DNA of 64,000 bases from Synchiropus splendidus (lineage: Eukaryota; Chordata; Actinopteri; Syngnathiformes; Callionymidae), in the NCBI RefSeq assembly GCF_027744825.2, contig NC_071345.1:14385501-14449500 (forward strand), written 5' to 3'. The translations under genes and the position numbers were made by a program. Position 1 is the first letter of the stretch. Each line of letters starts with the position of its first letter. Of the stretch, positions 35,481 to 46,440 are shown piece by piece. Under the pieces are notes generated by a model that was given only the letters and a program-made list of their open reading frames with translations, had not been told where the DNA came from and ran no database searches.

Positions 35481-35528
35481 AGGTGAGTTTTTCCATTGAT
35501 CATCTTCTTTTCCTTTCAGCTTCTCCCT

Positions 35529-35790
35529 TCAGGGGTGGCCACAGCGGATCATCTTCCTCCATCTCACCCCGTCCTCCGCTTCCTCTTCTCTCAAACCTAC
35601 AAACCTCACGTCCTCCTTCACCATGTCCATAAATCTCCTCTTTGACCTTCCTCTCCACCTTCTGCCTGGCAGTTCCAACCTCAACATCTTCCTACCAATG
35701 TACTGGCTCTCTCTCCTCTGTACATGTCCAAACCATCTCAGTCTGACTTTGTCTCCTAAACACCTGACATGTGCTGTCCCTCTGATCTAC
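35529..35790 (-). pseudogene. RTE-like LINE, C-terminal fragment of the reverse-transcriptase ORF
   Basis: Translated on the minus strand the segment encodes an ordered C-terminal tail of a non-LTR retrotransposon polyprotein. It includes HVRCLGDKVRLRWFGHVQRR, then YIGRKMLRLELPGRR, KRRFMDMVKED and RWRKMIRCGHP before a stop at 35529-35531. This basic R-W-F-G-H-V-x-R-R region ends the endonuclease/reverse transcriptase of RTE-type elements in many animals. An in-frame stop lies just upstream, near 35795, and no catalytic RT domain remains. It is a 5'-truncated dead copy. 'ttcaggggtggccacagcgg' marks its C-terminal end on the plus strand. Confidence 0.82.
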
Positions 35791-36006
35791 TGCTTCCTGA
35801 AACTGCCTTCAGGAACGTCAGAAGCCCACGCACCACAATGGACAGCAGCACCACAATGGAAATCATCTGACCTGAGTTGAGGTAATACAATAAGTAGTAA
35901 GTGATGCGAAGATAAAGGCACTACTTCGTTGTCACATCTCCACCAGAATCTTAAACATACCCACCAAATTCACAGTTAAATTTTTAAACCTCCACATAAT
36001 CACATT

Positions 36007-36076
36007 CTTATTATTATTATTATTGTTATTATTAGTAGTTGTAGCAGTACTACTAGTAGTACAAGTAGTAGTAGTA
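36007..36076. repeat. Interrupted (ATT)n/(AGT)n trinucleotide region
   Basis: ATT units grade into AGT/ACT/TAG units, including a palindromic TACTACTAGTAGTA (36049-36062). Confidence 0.85.
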
Positions 36077-36204
36077 TTTGAGATGTTGACCATGTTTGAG
36101 ACAAATGACGAGTGAACTTAATGACAAACTTTGGTTCAAATCCATTGTATAGATTTGAATACGTCACATGACCTACAGTATAGACAGTCTACAGTAAATC
36201 CTCC

Positions 36205-36432
36205 ATATTACTCCATGTCACGCCTGTGACTGAGAGGTGGCGGGTTCGATTCCATGCTCCTGACGTGTTTGTGCCCCTGAGCAAGACCCTGGTTTGCCAC
36301 CATCAGTTCAGATGACGTGCTGCGTCGCTGCCTACTGCCGTCAGTGTGTGACTGGGTGACTTTGTGTAACATGCTTTGGTTGCTGGATAAGTATGGAAAG
36401 CGCTATATAAATAAGAGCCACTTGCCATTTAC
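36205..36432 (+). mobile_element. tRNA-derived SINE
   Basis: A pol III B-box-like GGTTCGATTCC lies at 36243-36253 after 'cgcctgtgactgagaggtgg'. It is followed by 'cccctgagcaagaccctgg', 'tgtgtgactgggtgac' and the tail 'ggaaagcgctatataaataa' ending in 'gccatttacc'. That order, from a tRNA-like head to a 'gcgctatataaat' tail, is characteristic of a very abundant teleost SINE group. The A-box is weak, so it is an old copy. Confidence 0.75.
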
Positions 36433-36668
36433 CAAAAACAGATGACTTAAATGAACTAAAGAAGTGATATCTGCTCCCTGAAAGATGCTCAGGAGAACGC
36501 TCTCAAATAGTAGTAATAATTTGGTGGTAAAAAGGATCTTTATTCATATATTACAGAACAAAAAAACGTGTGTTTATTATTTTACAGGTGTAAAACAGGA
36601 TAAAAAATATATCCTAAATACTGAATTACACAGCTCAAACTATTATCAGCAGGTAAACATCCATCAGT

Positions 36669-36695
36669 CACACGCACACACACACACACACACAC
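36669..36695. repeat. (AC)n microsatellite
   Basis: About 12 AC units with one G. Confidence 0.9.
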
Positions 36696-36759
36696 CCCGC
36701 CAGAGAGGCCAGATGATACCAGCGACACCGCCACTTGACAGCAGCTTGCTCGAGCTATT

Positions 36760-37230
36760 TTGTTGCCTTTAAGAAAGGTTTGCACTTTCCGTCGGCTCGT
36801 TCTCTTCCCCTCCACGGCTCCTAGAATGTTCATTGCCCAGAAAATAATTTCTCTAGTCATTTCAGCGCCTTTGTGAGCGGCAATCAATTTCTCTTCTCTT
36901 CATGATGGTCCCGTGTGTGGGCACAGAAGTTTGACCTTCTCTGAAAGATCTATCAATTTATCCGTCCATCCCGCAACCTATCCATTAATGTTTTCATCTT
37001 CTTTTTTTCCCCCCCTTCTTCTTCTCTCTGGCTCCTGACTGTTGGTAAAGTGGCTTTAAGCTCATGTGCTCATCAGCAGCGTGTGCAGCTCTGTTTGTGC
37101 AATTATACCTCAGTCTTAGGGCAAAATCAGACGCCGCAGAAAATGACAGTCATTTTGTCGGAGGAGAATATGCACTTGAGACAAAGGGAAGCCCATGTGT
37201 GGCGCTGTGAACCCTGAGAGGCGGCAAGGT
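36760..37230. promoter_or_regulatory. CNE-like region
   Basis: Two complex sub-blocks, 36770-36960 (CCAGAAAATAATTTCTC, CGGCAATCAATTTCTC) and 37045-37200 (GTGCAATTATACCTCAG, AATGACAGTCATTTTGTCGG), separated by a C/T-rich run at 36995-37035. The second sub-block contains the palindromic AATGACAGTCATT. Confidence 0.45.
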
Positions 37231-37780
37231 CGCGCTAAGGCTAAATGACACGTGGCGTTACCAGCGAGGGGTCACCCAATTCCTCCCAATCTTCGGCCAG
37301 TGCGAGACGCTTACTTGTCGGTGGACGTCGTGATGGTGTCATGCTCTCTATTTCCCTCTCCAGAAATGCTGGAGAAACCAAACTATTAAGCATCTCCCAA
37401 TCCACCACACTGAATGGGCTGGTTCTCAAAATGCATTTGTTGCTTTGTTAAGGCGTCGATGAGCACCGAGAACTAGATTGTGAGAATTCAAATGTGATCC
37501 AATACAGATCTTTAGTTGCTCTGTCATAAATAAAGCAAACAAAAGATAAAGAAAGCATCAAAATACTTGACTAACAAGACAACAGCGATGTGTTCAGTGA
37601 AAGTTGGACTGCTTTTGCCTTCCTCAACTTGTTCCGAACTTTCCTTGTTCAAGTATTTATCACTCTTGACTGCCCTCTACTGAGCAGACGTCCATCATCA
37701 GGACCATTCAAAAGCCCCATCTCGTGTCTGAAGGAAACAGAAATGAGCCTTGGGAGGCTCCTCTCTCTGGGCCCATTCTG
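37231..37780. other. Intergenic sequence, nothing recognised
   Basis: No supported feature. Confidence 0.4.
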
Positions 37781-37789
37781 CTGCATCCT

Positions 37790-37925
37790 TCACTGATCCG
37801 CCTTTCTCTTCTGCCTCCCTTTACTTTCCCCTTTCCGTTCTCATTCCTCTCCCTCACTTGTTGTCTCTTTCCCTCATTCACACTCCTCTCTCTGTCCCTT
37901 CCAATCTCTCTCCCGCTCTCGCTTC
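37790..37925. repeat. Pyrimidine-rich tract
   Basis: C/T-rich plus strand leading into a CNE-like block, the same arrangement as at 25.4-26 kb. It is part of the basis of the 212-codon plus frame at 37724-38362. Confidence 0.65.
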
Positions 37926-38125
37926 CCCCTCTCCACAGCTCGCAGGACACTATTATATATTCCAGTCTCATGCTTTGCATGATTTGGGCAATAGATGAAG
38001 CCATATCCCGCTCTCCTCACTGGCCTCTCCCCTCCCTCTCTCTCTCGCCTTGTTGTTTAATGTTTCAATTTGGAGGAAGCAAACATTCAATCAGACAGAT
38101 TAACTGTTTAATGCATGTCATCAGT
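37926..38125. promoter_or_regulatory. CNE-like block
   Basis: GGACACTATTATATATTCC, CATGCTTTGCATGATTTGGG (octamer-like, near 37971), GGCAATAGATGAAGCC, then GTTTAATGTTTCAATTTGGAGG and GATTAACTGTTTAATGCATG. Split by a CTCTC run at 38015-38048. Rich in POU/homeobox-type words. Confidence 0.5.
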
Positions 38126-38780
38126 CAAACTGTCTACGAGAGGGGGGCCCCTCGGCCTGGCGCTGCCTCCCCCCCCAGCGGCTGCTGCGTCCTTCTCACT
38201 CCCCTGCTCTCCACGCGCACACTGTCTACTCTCATATCGGGCGGCCCATCCAGCCCAGACGCTGGAACACATGCACACCACGTCACACACATTTACCCAG
38301 GCGCACGCTCACATATTCAGACATCAGTTTGCCGTGAACGTGAATATAAAACCACATGCTGATGAAAATGTAAATATAGCTTGGACACAACAAAAGCCTG
38401 TTTCTGTGAGGCAACATGCGACGCCGACGTTCTGAAGGACACGATGGTTCTGTTTCGATTTCTTGCCTCGATCTGCGCTCTTGTTATGGGCCGTGATAAG
38501 AGGGAAATGATCCACATGAGTCATGGCCTTTGGCCACTTTCAAGTAGCCCACTGTCAAAACTGTTGCAGGTGCCTCACCTGCATTGTCAACACGGGATTA
38601 GTGATTGAAATGGTAAACTGTTGGACTCCACTACGGGGTCTGGGTGGGGACACATTTGAGGCTAGAGGGCCGCAGTTTCAATCGTCACATTCGTCGCATC
38701 AAATGCCAAAGATGAAAATCTGAAATCCAGTGATAAGCCATGGTGCGTTAACCAGTCAGAGCTCAGAATATATGCAGACG
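38126..38780. other. Intergenic sequence, nothing recognised
   Basis: GC-richer stretch at 38140-38260, otherwise unremarkable. No exon supported. Confidence 0.4.
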
Positions 38781-38784
38781 TAGG

Positions 38785-39300
38785 CAGAGTCTGGCCCGGG
38801 GGCCATATGCAGCCCTTTGCATGCATTTTACGGCCCTCATGAGGTCAGGCTAAAACCATAAAAATGATACTTTTTTTCAGTTTCTTTATAGCCATTACTA
38901 GTACGACTGTAAATAAATGTGTTAATATGTTGAATTGTTGAATTAACTTTGTTGTAAGACTTGTTTTTTTCCTTTTGAGTTATTTAGTTATTGCTGAATA
39001 TATTGTAAGAAAACAACACAATAATAATTATAATATATTTTCAGGATAAATTGTCTTTTTATTGTAGATGTTTGGCCCATTGCTCTGTAATGATTTATGT
39101 TGACATAAAACATATCTACAACAAAACATTTTTTGTAGGTTTCATGGCATCTTTACACTTCTTTATGTCCATAATTTTTTTAGGTCAATTTTGTCCTGCT
39201 ACATATGTGTATATTTTTTATTTTCCCCATTACATTTTGTAGTTATCGCCAACTTTCGTGTGGCATGATGGCCCCTCACAATAGTATAAATAAATTGTAA
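38785..39300. mobile_element. hAT-like remnant, same family as 487-800
   Basis: 'gtctggcccgggggccatatg', 'cagccctttgcatgcatttt' and 'ggccctcatgagg' match the word order at 487-560. Both are followed by a T/A-rich interior with 'aatatgtt' and 'gttgtaagactt/gctgtaagtctc' words. The end near 39300 is approximate. Confidence 0.5.
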
Positions 39301-39890
39301 CTCACTCAGTTTGCAAGTAGCTTCTAGTGTTGCAAAGTGGTGTGGAGTGTGACCGTACAATGAGAATGATAGTCATCTTGAGGTGTAGAATTGTACAGTT
39401 TCTTATGAAGTCACATGACCTGAGATATCTAGGTACGTGTAAACAGAAAAACTTGACTAAATTCCATGTAGATACAAATTCCAGCTGCTGCATCGCTGTG
39501 AAAAAAAGAACAAGAATTTTGGGGTTTTTTTAGGCAAGCCGATGCCTTTTACCATGGCATTCTGATGGATGCAAGTACACAAAAACGACGTTTATTTGTG
39601 AAATGAAGCAGGATGTATTCATTTATTTACTTAGCTGAAGTCATTATCGATGTTTTGATGCTGTAAAGTGTCTCATGCCTTGCACCCACTGAAGGACATG
39701 CATATATGCACATTTGCAGTCAACACAAACGCACACATACGCACGGGCCAGTGGATGGGGAAATCAAAGTGACATGGAAGGAAAGCAAGAGCGAGCGAGA
39801 GATTAGAGGAAATGAATAGAGTGAAGAGGAAAGTGGGAGCGAGAGGCCGAGCGTGTCGCCATGAGAGTGGACTGTGGAATGGGCAGCTGC
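39301..39890. other. Intergenic sequence, nothing recognised
   Basis: No supported feature. Confidence 0.4.
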
Positions 39891-39893
39891 ACC

Positions 39894-39925
39894 TTCTCCA
39901 TTCTGGATGTTCTCCATTCTGGATT
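39894..39925. repeat. Two-copy 16-bp tandem duplication
   Basis: TTCTCCATTCTGGATG is followed directly by TTCTCCATTCTGGATT. One mismatch; looks like a recent replication slip. Confidence 0.9.
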
Positions 39926-40985
39926 CCATCTTGAATGTCTTTTGTTTACTGCCCCCTGATGCCTGCACTCTCAATACGCAGTGACCAAAATGGCAGCAGT
40001 ACTAAGAAAAAGTTTCATAACTGAAGACAGAAAATTTTGTGACAGCGTTTTGCGGAAAAATGCCATAGGACCCAGTGAAGTTAAGCCAGTTGATTTAAGG
40101 TCTACTTCCTGTCCATGCATGAGGGAGTGAGGGTTGGGTGGAGAGAATGGCATGGTCTCTATGGTGACGACACACGTCACATCATAGGTCACCTGGGTTC
40201 AAGGGCCACTTGTGTATTGGTTCTGAGCATCTGGACCAACTGAACGCATCGAGCCAGAACCAAGCCTCTGTGAAGCAGAACTGCTATAGCTTTTGCAACA
40301 CATTTTTGGCAGATTTAAAGGTTTGAGTGGCCACAAAAGGTCAAAGATCAAATCATATTTTCACCTAAGTCAAAATCTAGCTGGTCTCCCCACCGTGAAC
40401 TGACTGTGCATGTCCGTTCTGGAAAATAGTGTTGTAGTGCTTGAAATTGGTCTAGATTTCGAAGACTGTTGAGTGTCAGACTACTGCTGCTTGTTTCAGC
40501 TGACACCTGATTGGGTAACCAGTGTGTGCCTGCACCCACTGAGGCTCTTATGTGGATCTGTTTGAGACTCTGTAAAGATATACACTGTCTTGGTCTTAGC
40601 TCGGTCTCAATATGATCTTGATAATCTCTTGGTCTTGGTTGATGTGGACTTGACAACAGAGCTACTGAAAAAGCTGTGGACCATTGGCAAGATGTACGAC
40701 TGCAGTATATCTGAGGGAGCAGTTGCTGCATCAGATAGTTTAGATTTCGGAGTCGATTCCAGTACTTGAGCCGCAGTAGGATTCAGAGTCTTTGCTTCAC
40801 CTAAGATGGCCAGGTTGCAGAGGCCTAGAACTGGCTGAAACCCCGGGCAGCTCACCAGCCAGCGTGAATTACTGTCGCAACTCCAGCACTCGTTCATGCT
40901 CAACATGAGTGTAACTAGCTGCGTCACACATCACATACTTCTTTTTTTCCTCCGTTTTTATGTCACGGTGCGAAGAGACAAGAAG
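39926..40985. other. Intergenic sequence, possible old repeat
   Basis: Recurrent 'tcttggtctt', 'ctcggtctca' and 'ctcttggtcttgg' words at 40585-40640 suggest a decayed repeat with a ggtct core. Minus-strand frames of 106-127 codons across it have no recognised domain. Confidence 0.35.
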
Positions 40986-40989
40986 GGTA

Positions 40990-41180
40990 TCTCTCCTCTT
41001 ACTCTCTCTCTCTCACGGCAGCGCAGAGGGTGGCCAAACCTGGTAAGTATCGACAGGGAGCTCCAGTGACACGGAGAGAGCCAGTCAATGTCCAGACACT
41101 CGGGGCAGGGGTCAATGACAAAAAGGCAGGCCGCCTGGGGAGAGGGAGAGGGACGAGGAGAGAGAAAGAGGGTGATAGAT
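40990..41180. repeat. Mixed low-complexity (CTCT then GAGA) region
   Basis: A CTCTCTCTCTCTC run at 40997-41015 is followed about 130 bp later by purine-rich GAGAGGGAGAGGGACGAGGA (41139-41158). The two form an imperfect inverted arrangement. Confidence 0.6.
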
Positions 41181-42045
41181 GGGGAGGCACGGGAGATGTG
41201 TGACCAGATAGGCCAACTTTGAGAAGAGATTAATACGAGGTGAAAGAAGCAGCCACACAAAGTCAGCGGGTAACTGAAGCTAGAGCAAGTTTCACTGCAG
41301 GAAGAATATGAAGACAAGAGTTGCAGATATTTTGGATACTTTTGTTTGCATCTACAAATACGATAGCCACAGGGTCACATCTGTCCTCACAGCTTTATGG
41401 CTTCTTGGCTTTATGCGCTCAGTCAAGTTGATGGAAAATAGATCAGGAGTGACCCCAAATGATAATTCTGTCACGTAAGAAATTAGAACTGTGACAAATA
41501 AATCTCTTATGACAAAGCTCATAACTAAGACACGGTGAAGATGAGATGGACAAGTAGAGTTAGATAAGAAGCTGAGGAGCTGGTGGTTAATGTACTACTC
41601 CTTGGGAAATCGGGAAGTTTTTCACAAGAAAAATGGAACCAACCGAAGCAACCAAAAAATGGTTGGCAGTTCTTAATTTAAATAATTTTTGTGGACTTTT
41701 ATGACTTTAGATGGATCTGTTTTTCTACTCCAGAATCCCAGGTCTGATGCTTAAATATTTTCAAATATTTGAAATTATAATCCATATAAAGTGGAGTTTA
41801 TAAAACCAAAATACAAAAACAACAGTGTAACATAGAGAGAAGTTCATGATGGAAAAACCGAAGAGAAGTTTGAGTGAGACAGCGGCGCGGGACGGGTTTG
41901 ATTGACGTGAACACCCCGCTGAGACGAGAGCGACGGCTGCCAGACCTGGATTAACTAGCCTCATACATGAGACACGCACACACACAGACGGACACCCAGT
42001 GTGTTTGTGTATCAACACACAGAGTGTCAGTATGTATTGAACGGC
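41181..42045. other. Intergenic sequence, nothing recognised
   Basis: Mostly unrecognised. A short complex island lies at 41870-41955 with CpGs (GACAGCGGCGCGGGACGGG), then (AC) words at 41973-42000. Confidence 0.4.
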
Positions 42046-42049
42046 GGGC

Positions 42050-42300
42050 AGTAAGTGACTCTCCTCTCCCACACTTCCCCTCCTCCATCTCTCCTCTCTA
42101 TCGGATATCAGTCCCTTCTCCACTAATCATTTCCTTCCTTTTGGCCTTCTCTTCTTTCTAATGCAATTACTCCTCCTTTCCTACCTCTGCACCCCGACTC
42201 TTCCTTGAAACTTCTCATCCCTCGCAGTTTCACACTTGATTTTTTTTCTCTTTTCTTTTCAACCTTTCTCTCTTTATCTCCGTTGTGTTGTTCTAACCAA
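42050..42300. repeat. Pyrimidine-rich tract
   Basis: C/T-biased plus strand over about 250 bp. Explains the proline/serine/phenylalanine-rich frames. Confidence 0.6.
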
Positions 42301-43840
42301 CAACTGTCACCGCGACTTAATGGTGTTTGCTGTTACCTGGTTGCCTCCTTTGTTTGGATCTTTAGTGATCGCTCATCTGAATCCTTGCTGTGTCACAAAA
42401 AAGGCTTCCAATTAATCAACATCACGGAGTGAATGCAAGAACATTCTTCTTCTCACCTATGGAGCACGACAAAGGGGCACACAAACAATTAGGATGCACA
42501 CAAAAAAACAAAAAGTCATTTCTCACTGTTGTTTTCAGACGTCTAAAGTCACCTAAAACACCCACATGGTCTTGATAATTCAGTCTGTTTTGTGGTTCGA
42601 CCTCTTCTTAGAATAAATATTATTGTAAAATTTGCCTAGTAGAAAAACCCTATCTCCATCTAAAATGCATAAACAGTGTAATGTGTACGTTAGACGGCCA
42701 GGAATCAGGACACCCTGGAAACGTACAGACATCCACTCACACACTAGTGGACACTTCAGAGTCATCATTCGCTTCTGTCTTTTTGCCCAAATCAGAGCCA
42801 AGGGAGCACGAGGAACACAAAGACACTGCACATAGGGAGGTTCACCCCAGGAGTGTCTTCTTAGAAGCTCATCCCTTTCTCTTAAAACACATTTATATTT
42901 CCATTAAAATGTCAAACCACAGCATCGGTGTACAACTCAGCTGATCAGAAGATCAAACTGGTGAGCACGGAGGGGGTCGCGTGCTCTCCAACATTGGCAG
43001 TCTTCCACCTTTCTCCCGCCTATTTGTAGATGTTGCTTCCTGCACGCTCCGAGCTGCTTCGCTACCGGAAACAGATGGATCCCGGAACGTCCCCGAGCAA
43101 AGCTCCAGAGCTGCCAGTCGCCCCCGGGAGGCTCGTGAAAGGAGGAAGAGGAGGAGGGGGCTTCATGACAAACTTCAGTTCGTCTCAAGCTGTGCTCCTG
43201 CTCTGTTGAGATGTTCTATGTGGAACTGCCTGCCTCAGTCTGACGTTTGACTTGTGTGTGTCAAATGTGTGGATCTGAAATATGCTCAGTTCATCCTATT
43301 ATTGTGAGTGAAAAGAACCAGGCTTTTTGTGTAATATGAACAAATAAAGACCTTCCGTGATGTGTTATTCAGGTATGGTTTGAATCAACTTCAAACAAAG
43401 TTGCATAATGAGTAAGCTCACAAGCATAAAAAATGTGTTTATTATTTATTCACTCATTTAAATACTGACAGTTTCTGTACACATATATTGTGATTTATCA
43501 TTTTGGTGTTTCAGAACACAACACTAATTCCTGTTGCAGTGTTGTTGGAGCCCGTCCCAGGTACTTGGGGCAAAAGTCGGTGCAAACCAGTCTCATGGCT
43601 CACGGACATCCTGCAACCATCTTGGAGCATTACGAACCTGAAATCCCCTGTGTAGTTTTGAATAACTGTCAAGTGTCAGCCATGTGAGAATGCACTAGAA
43701 AGCAATTTAAATACAGTTGTATCTTTTCATCCCAAATGTTGATGAATGTGTGCAATGATCTTTTTTACATCCATGTTGTTTTGGGTAGTGTTTTTATCCC
43801 AGTAAATTATGTTAGGCTACAATTAAACCAGCATTTTAAA
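42301..43840. other. Intergenic sequence with a repeat trace
   Basis: A GC-richer island lies at 43045-43165. At 43548-43610 'ggagcccgtcccaggtactt' and 'gggcaaaagtcggtgcaaac' resemble a widespread degenerate fish repeat ('ggagcctatcccagctacct'). Nothing else is recognised. Confidence 0.35.
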
Positions 43841-43842
43841 AT

Positions 43843-44094
43843 TCAAATCATTGTTTTATACCAGTTAAAGGTGTTCCTACCGATAGCTAAGGGGTAGGTA
43901 TTGTTAAAACTGTCCAGAGCTTCGGTGTAACCGGCTTGCAGGCCGTTAAGCACCTCGGCTAGCGGCGACTCCTTCAGCGGCGGGGAGTTCAGCACCGCGG
44001 ACAGCGGAACATGCGCAGTTGCAAATGGCAGAAGCTGAGCGATCTTTTTCCATGTTAACTCAAACCAATAGTGGCGTTGCTGAACTAGCCACAT
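43843..44094 (-). other. Unresolved coding-like island
   Basis: An 83-codon minus frame has coding-like composition: codons are varied, there is no low complexity, and the GC content (CCGCTGAAGGAGTCGCCGC) is well above its AT-rich surroundings. The translation contains LLPFATAHVPLSAV and GLQAGYTEALDSFNNTYP, which I do not recognise. It could be an exon, a processed-gene fragment, an unknown transposon ORF piece or a stop-poor CpG island. No clean splice sites were identified. Low confidence. Confidence 0.25.
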
Positions 44095-44559
44095 TCACAA
44101 ACAGCAATTAAAGTTATGACCGTTCCACTTTAAATTCATCTTATTTTTTATACATTTAATCCGAATCTCTGTGATGCTGAAAAAGAAGAAAAAAAGATTT
44201 GAATTGTATTTTTTAATCCCTTAAACAAAACTCTATATTTGTATATATGCGTACCTCAGTTCAGTCCAGTTCTTGCTCAGGATGAGGATTAAAAAGACAG
44301 AGTCCTGCGGTCTAATAGCAACGTCCAGGCGACGAATCACAACATCATTCCCTGCCCATGATTGATGCTCTCCTACTACTGAAACAACGGAGAATACGTG
44401 CGGAGTCAGTCAAGTATTCATGTTCATACAACACATACTTTCAGTATCATGAAAGCTGCACACGTGAACGCCATAATTGTGACTGTAATTTCAAGCTCAA
44501 GACCGCCAGTATTAATGGAGTGGAAGGATCATTTCCAATTAGCGCACATGTAATCCTCA

Positions 44560-44950
44560 GCTCATCCTGTCTAACGGCCCACTTGTCCTACACCCGATAC
44601 TTTGATCCAGGCTCGGCAGCGGTTGACGATCCGCAGCACGTGGAGGCTAAACTCACTGACCCGGCGCAACCTTGACCACCCACTCCCCCGGCCTTGGCTC
44701 CGTTCACCGCCGCCCCGGACACTCAACGTTTCCCCCGAGAGAGAGACGGAGAGAGCAGTGCCCGCTGCCAAGTGCACGCCCCCGCCTCCCCAGTCAATGA
44801 TCCGTACACAAGAGGCGATATTGAAGATGATAATGAGGCTCTTGTGTACACATATTTGCAGAAAGTGGATCATAAAATGAACGTTTGCTGTTCTGAGACT
44901 CTCATTACAATCATCGTGCTGCATCGGTATTAAAACACCAGAGCTCAGGG
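44560..44950. promoter_or_regulatory. CNE-like block with a perfect hairpin
   Basis: CpG-containing complex sequence at 44600-44790, then 44795-44945 with CAATGATCCG, GAAGATGATAATGAGGC, GTGGATCATAAAATG and CATTACAATCATCGTGC. GTACACAAGAG (44804-44814) is the exact reverse complement of 44839-44849. The outer TGATCC and GGATCA flank it more loosely. Candidate enhancer or structured transcript. Confidence 0.5.
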
Positions 44951-45201
44951 CGTTCACTGCCAGAGAGATTACAGACTGTTGAAGGAGAAAAATAAAGATC
45001 ACAATAACATATTTTTGGGCAATAACGTGATGGAGTGAAAATAGTGACACCACAATCTTTATCTCGCTGTATTGCAGATTAAAGTGTCATAGAAAATAAA
45101 ATAAGATAAAAAAAGTTTTACTGATTCATCATTTATTTAAACAAACAATGATACATTTTTAAAAACTCTGGCAAAATAGGAAAAATGTAGAAAAAAATAC
45201 A

Positions 45202-45206
45202 ATATA

Positions 45207-45300
<94 letters not shown>

Positions 45301-45309
45301 GTTATATAG

Positions 45310-45376
<67 letters not shown>

Positions 45377-45412
45377 GTTATATAGTTATATAGTTATATA
45401 GTTATATATTCA
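45202..45412. repeat. Long (TA)n array with embedded variants
   Basis: About 210 bp of TA repeat. The variant TACATAGTTATATAGTTATA occurs twice, 76 bp apart (C at 45297 and 45373), showing a larger duplication inside the array, and then GTTATATA is repeated four times. Strong cruciform potential and a likely assembly-length uncertainty. Confidence 0.95.
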
Positions 45413-45935
45413 TTTGATATCCTGACTTTTTTTTTTCATTTTAAATCCCCTTTGAGGGATCTGCAGAGCAAGTTCACTCTGGTGTTGGAACCTCAAGGGA
45501 TTCTATCAGTTAACCAGCTGGTAAATGGGATTTTGAAAATATCGGAGCCCAGAGTAAGTTTTACGCTTAATTTCTCATCTTTGTCTGTCTGTATTTCACA
45601 GGAATTATTTTTATACTATATTTCCATTGAAGGAACACATCACAAAACACAAACTATCTTGCAAGAGTATGAATTTAACTCGCACTTTTTAGATAATGGA
45701 CCTTGAAAGTGAAAGAAATACTTGCGCAGTAATAAGATACACAAAAACGGCAGCAAATCATATAAAAATGGCACTTTTGGCCAGTTTTTTGAGTCCAGAG
45801 CAATTGACAAAATAAGCACACACAAACACTTAAAGTCCAACAGAGAGACAGAAGCACCTTTCACCGCCCCCCTCCCCCACTATCTCTCGTTTTCACCCCC
45901 CTGCTCCCTCTTTCTTTCTGGGAAAAAAAGGAGGT
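45413..45935. other. Intergenic sequence, nothing recognised
   Basis: AT-rich to mixed. Pyrimidine-rich at 45860-45920. Confidence 0.4.
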
Positions 45936-46030
45936 GCGACTCGCAGGGCCGCACATAGCTGATCAATATTCGATTTAGTTGCTAATTTAGGGCCTTTCTA
46001 TAGCTGTCATCCCGTGATGTATGAGTCCTA
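45936..46030. promoter_or_regulatory. Short CNE-like block
   Basis: AGCTGATCAATATTCGATTT, GTTGCTAATTTAGGGCC and TCTATAGCTGTCATCCCGTG within about 70 bp. Dense unique sequence. Confidence 0.4.
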
Positions 46031-46089
46031 ACCCGAGGTCGCCGCGGAAAAAGAAGAACCAGGAAAAAAACATAAGAAGAGAAGAAAAA

Positions 46090-46440
46090 AAATCAAACAC
46101 CAGTCAACTTTTCACTTAACAATAGAGCGACTTGAATATTATTTATGGGCGAAGGAGCCAGTTCATGGGTGAATTGCTGCGATCGCTGGTGGGATGATGA
46201 AGCGGCTTGTGAGTGCGCGCCGCCGGGGCGCTGACAGCCGGGTAAACACGCGCGCACGCCGGACACCACCATGTAAACAGACACGGGGAAGCGAGCTGCC
46301 TCCGAAATGAGCGTGAACAGAGGAAAATGCTTATGTAAAAAGACGTCACGCCATTTGTTACGACCGCGCCGCGCGTGGACGTGCTCTCAGGGACGCGCGT
46401 GAGGTGGAATACAAGCGGTACGGACTGGTTTGGACGTCTT
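46090..46440. promoter_or_regulatory. CpG-rich island
   Basis: High CpG content (GTGCGCGCCGCCGGGGCGCTG near 46212, ACGACCGCGCCGCGCGTGG near 46360) in otherwise AT-rich flanks. GAATATTATTTATGGGCG at its left is a typical enhancer/promoter-edge word. Could be an orphan CpG island or promoter. No exon can be assigned. Confidence 0.4.

Noticed and set aside
37724..38362. Longest open frame (212 codons, plus strand)
   Set aside because: It is driven by a pyrimidine-rich tract and then runs through a CNE-like block. Serine/leucine/proline-rich with no domain, and no splice or start context.
44571..45053. 160-codon minus frame
   Set aside because: Covers a CpG-containing CNE-like block. The translation has glycine-rich compositional stretches and no recognised motif.
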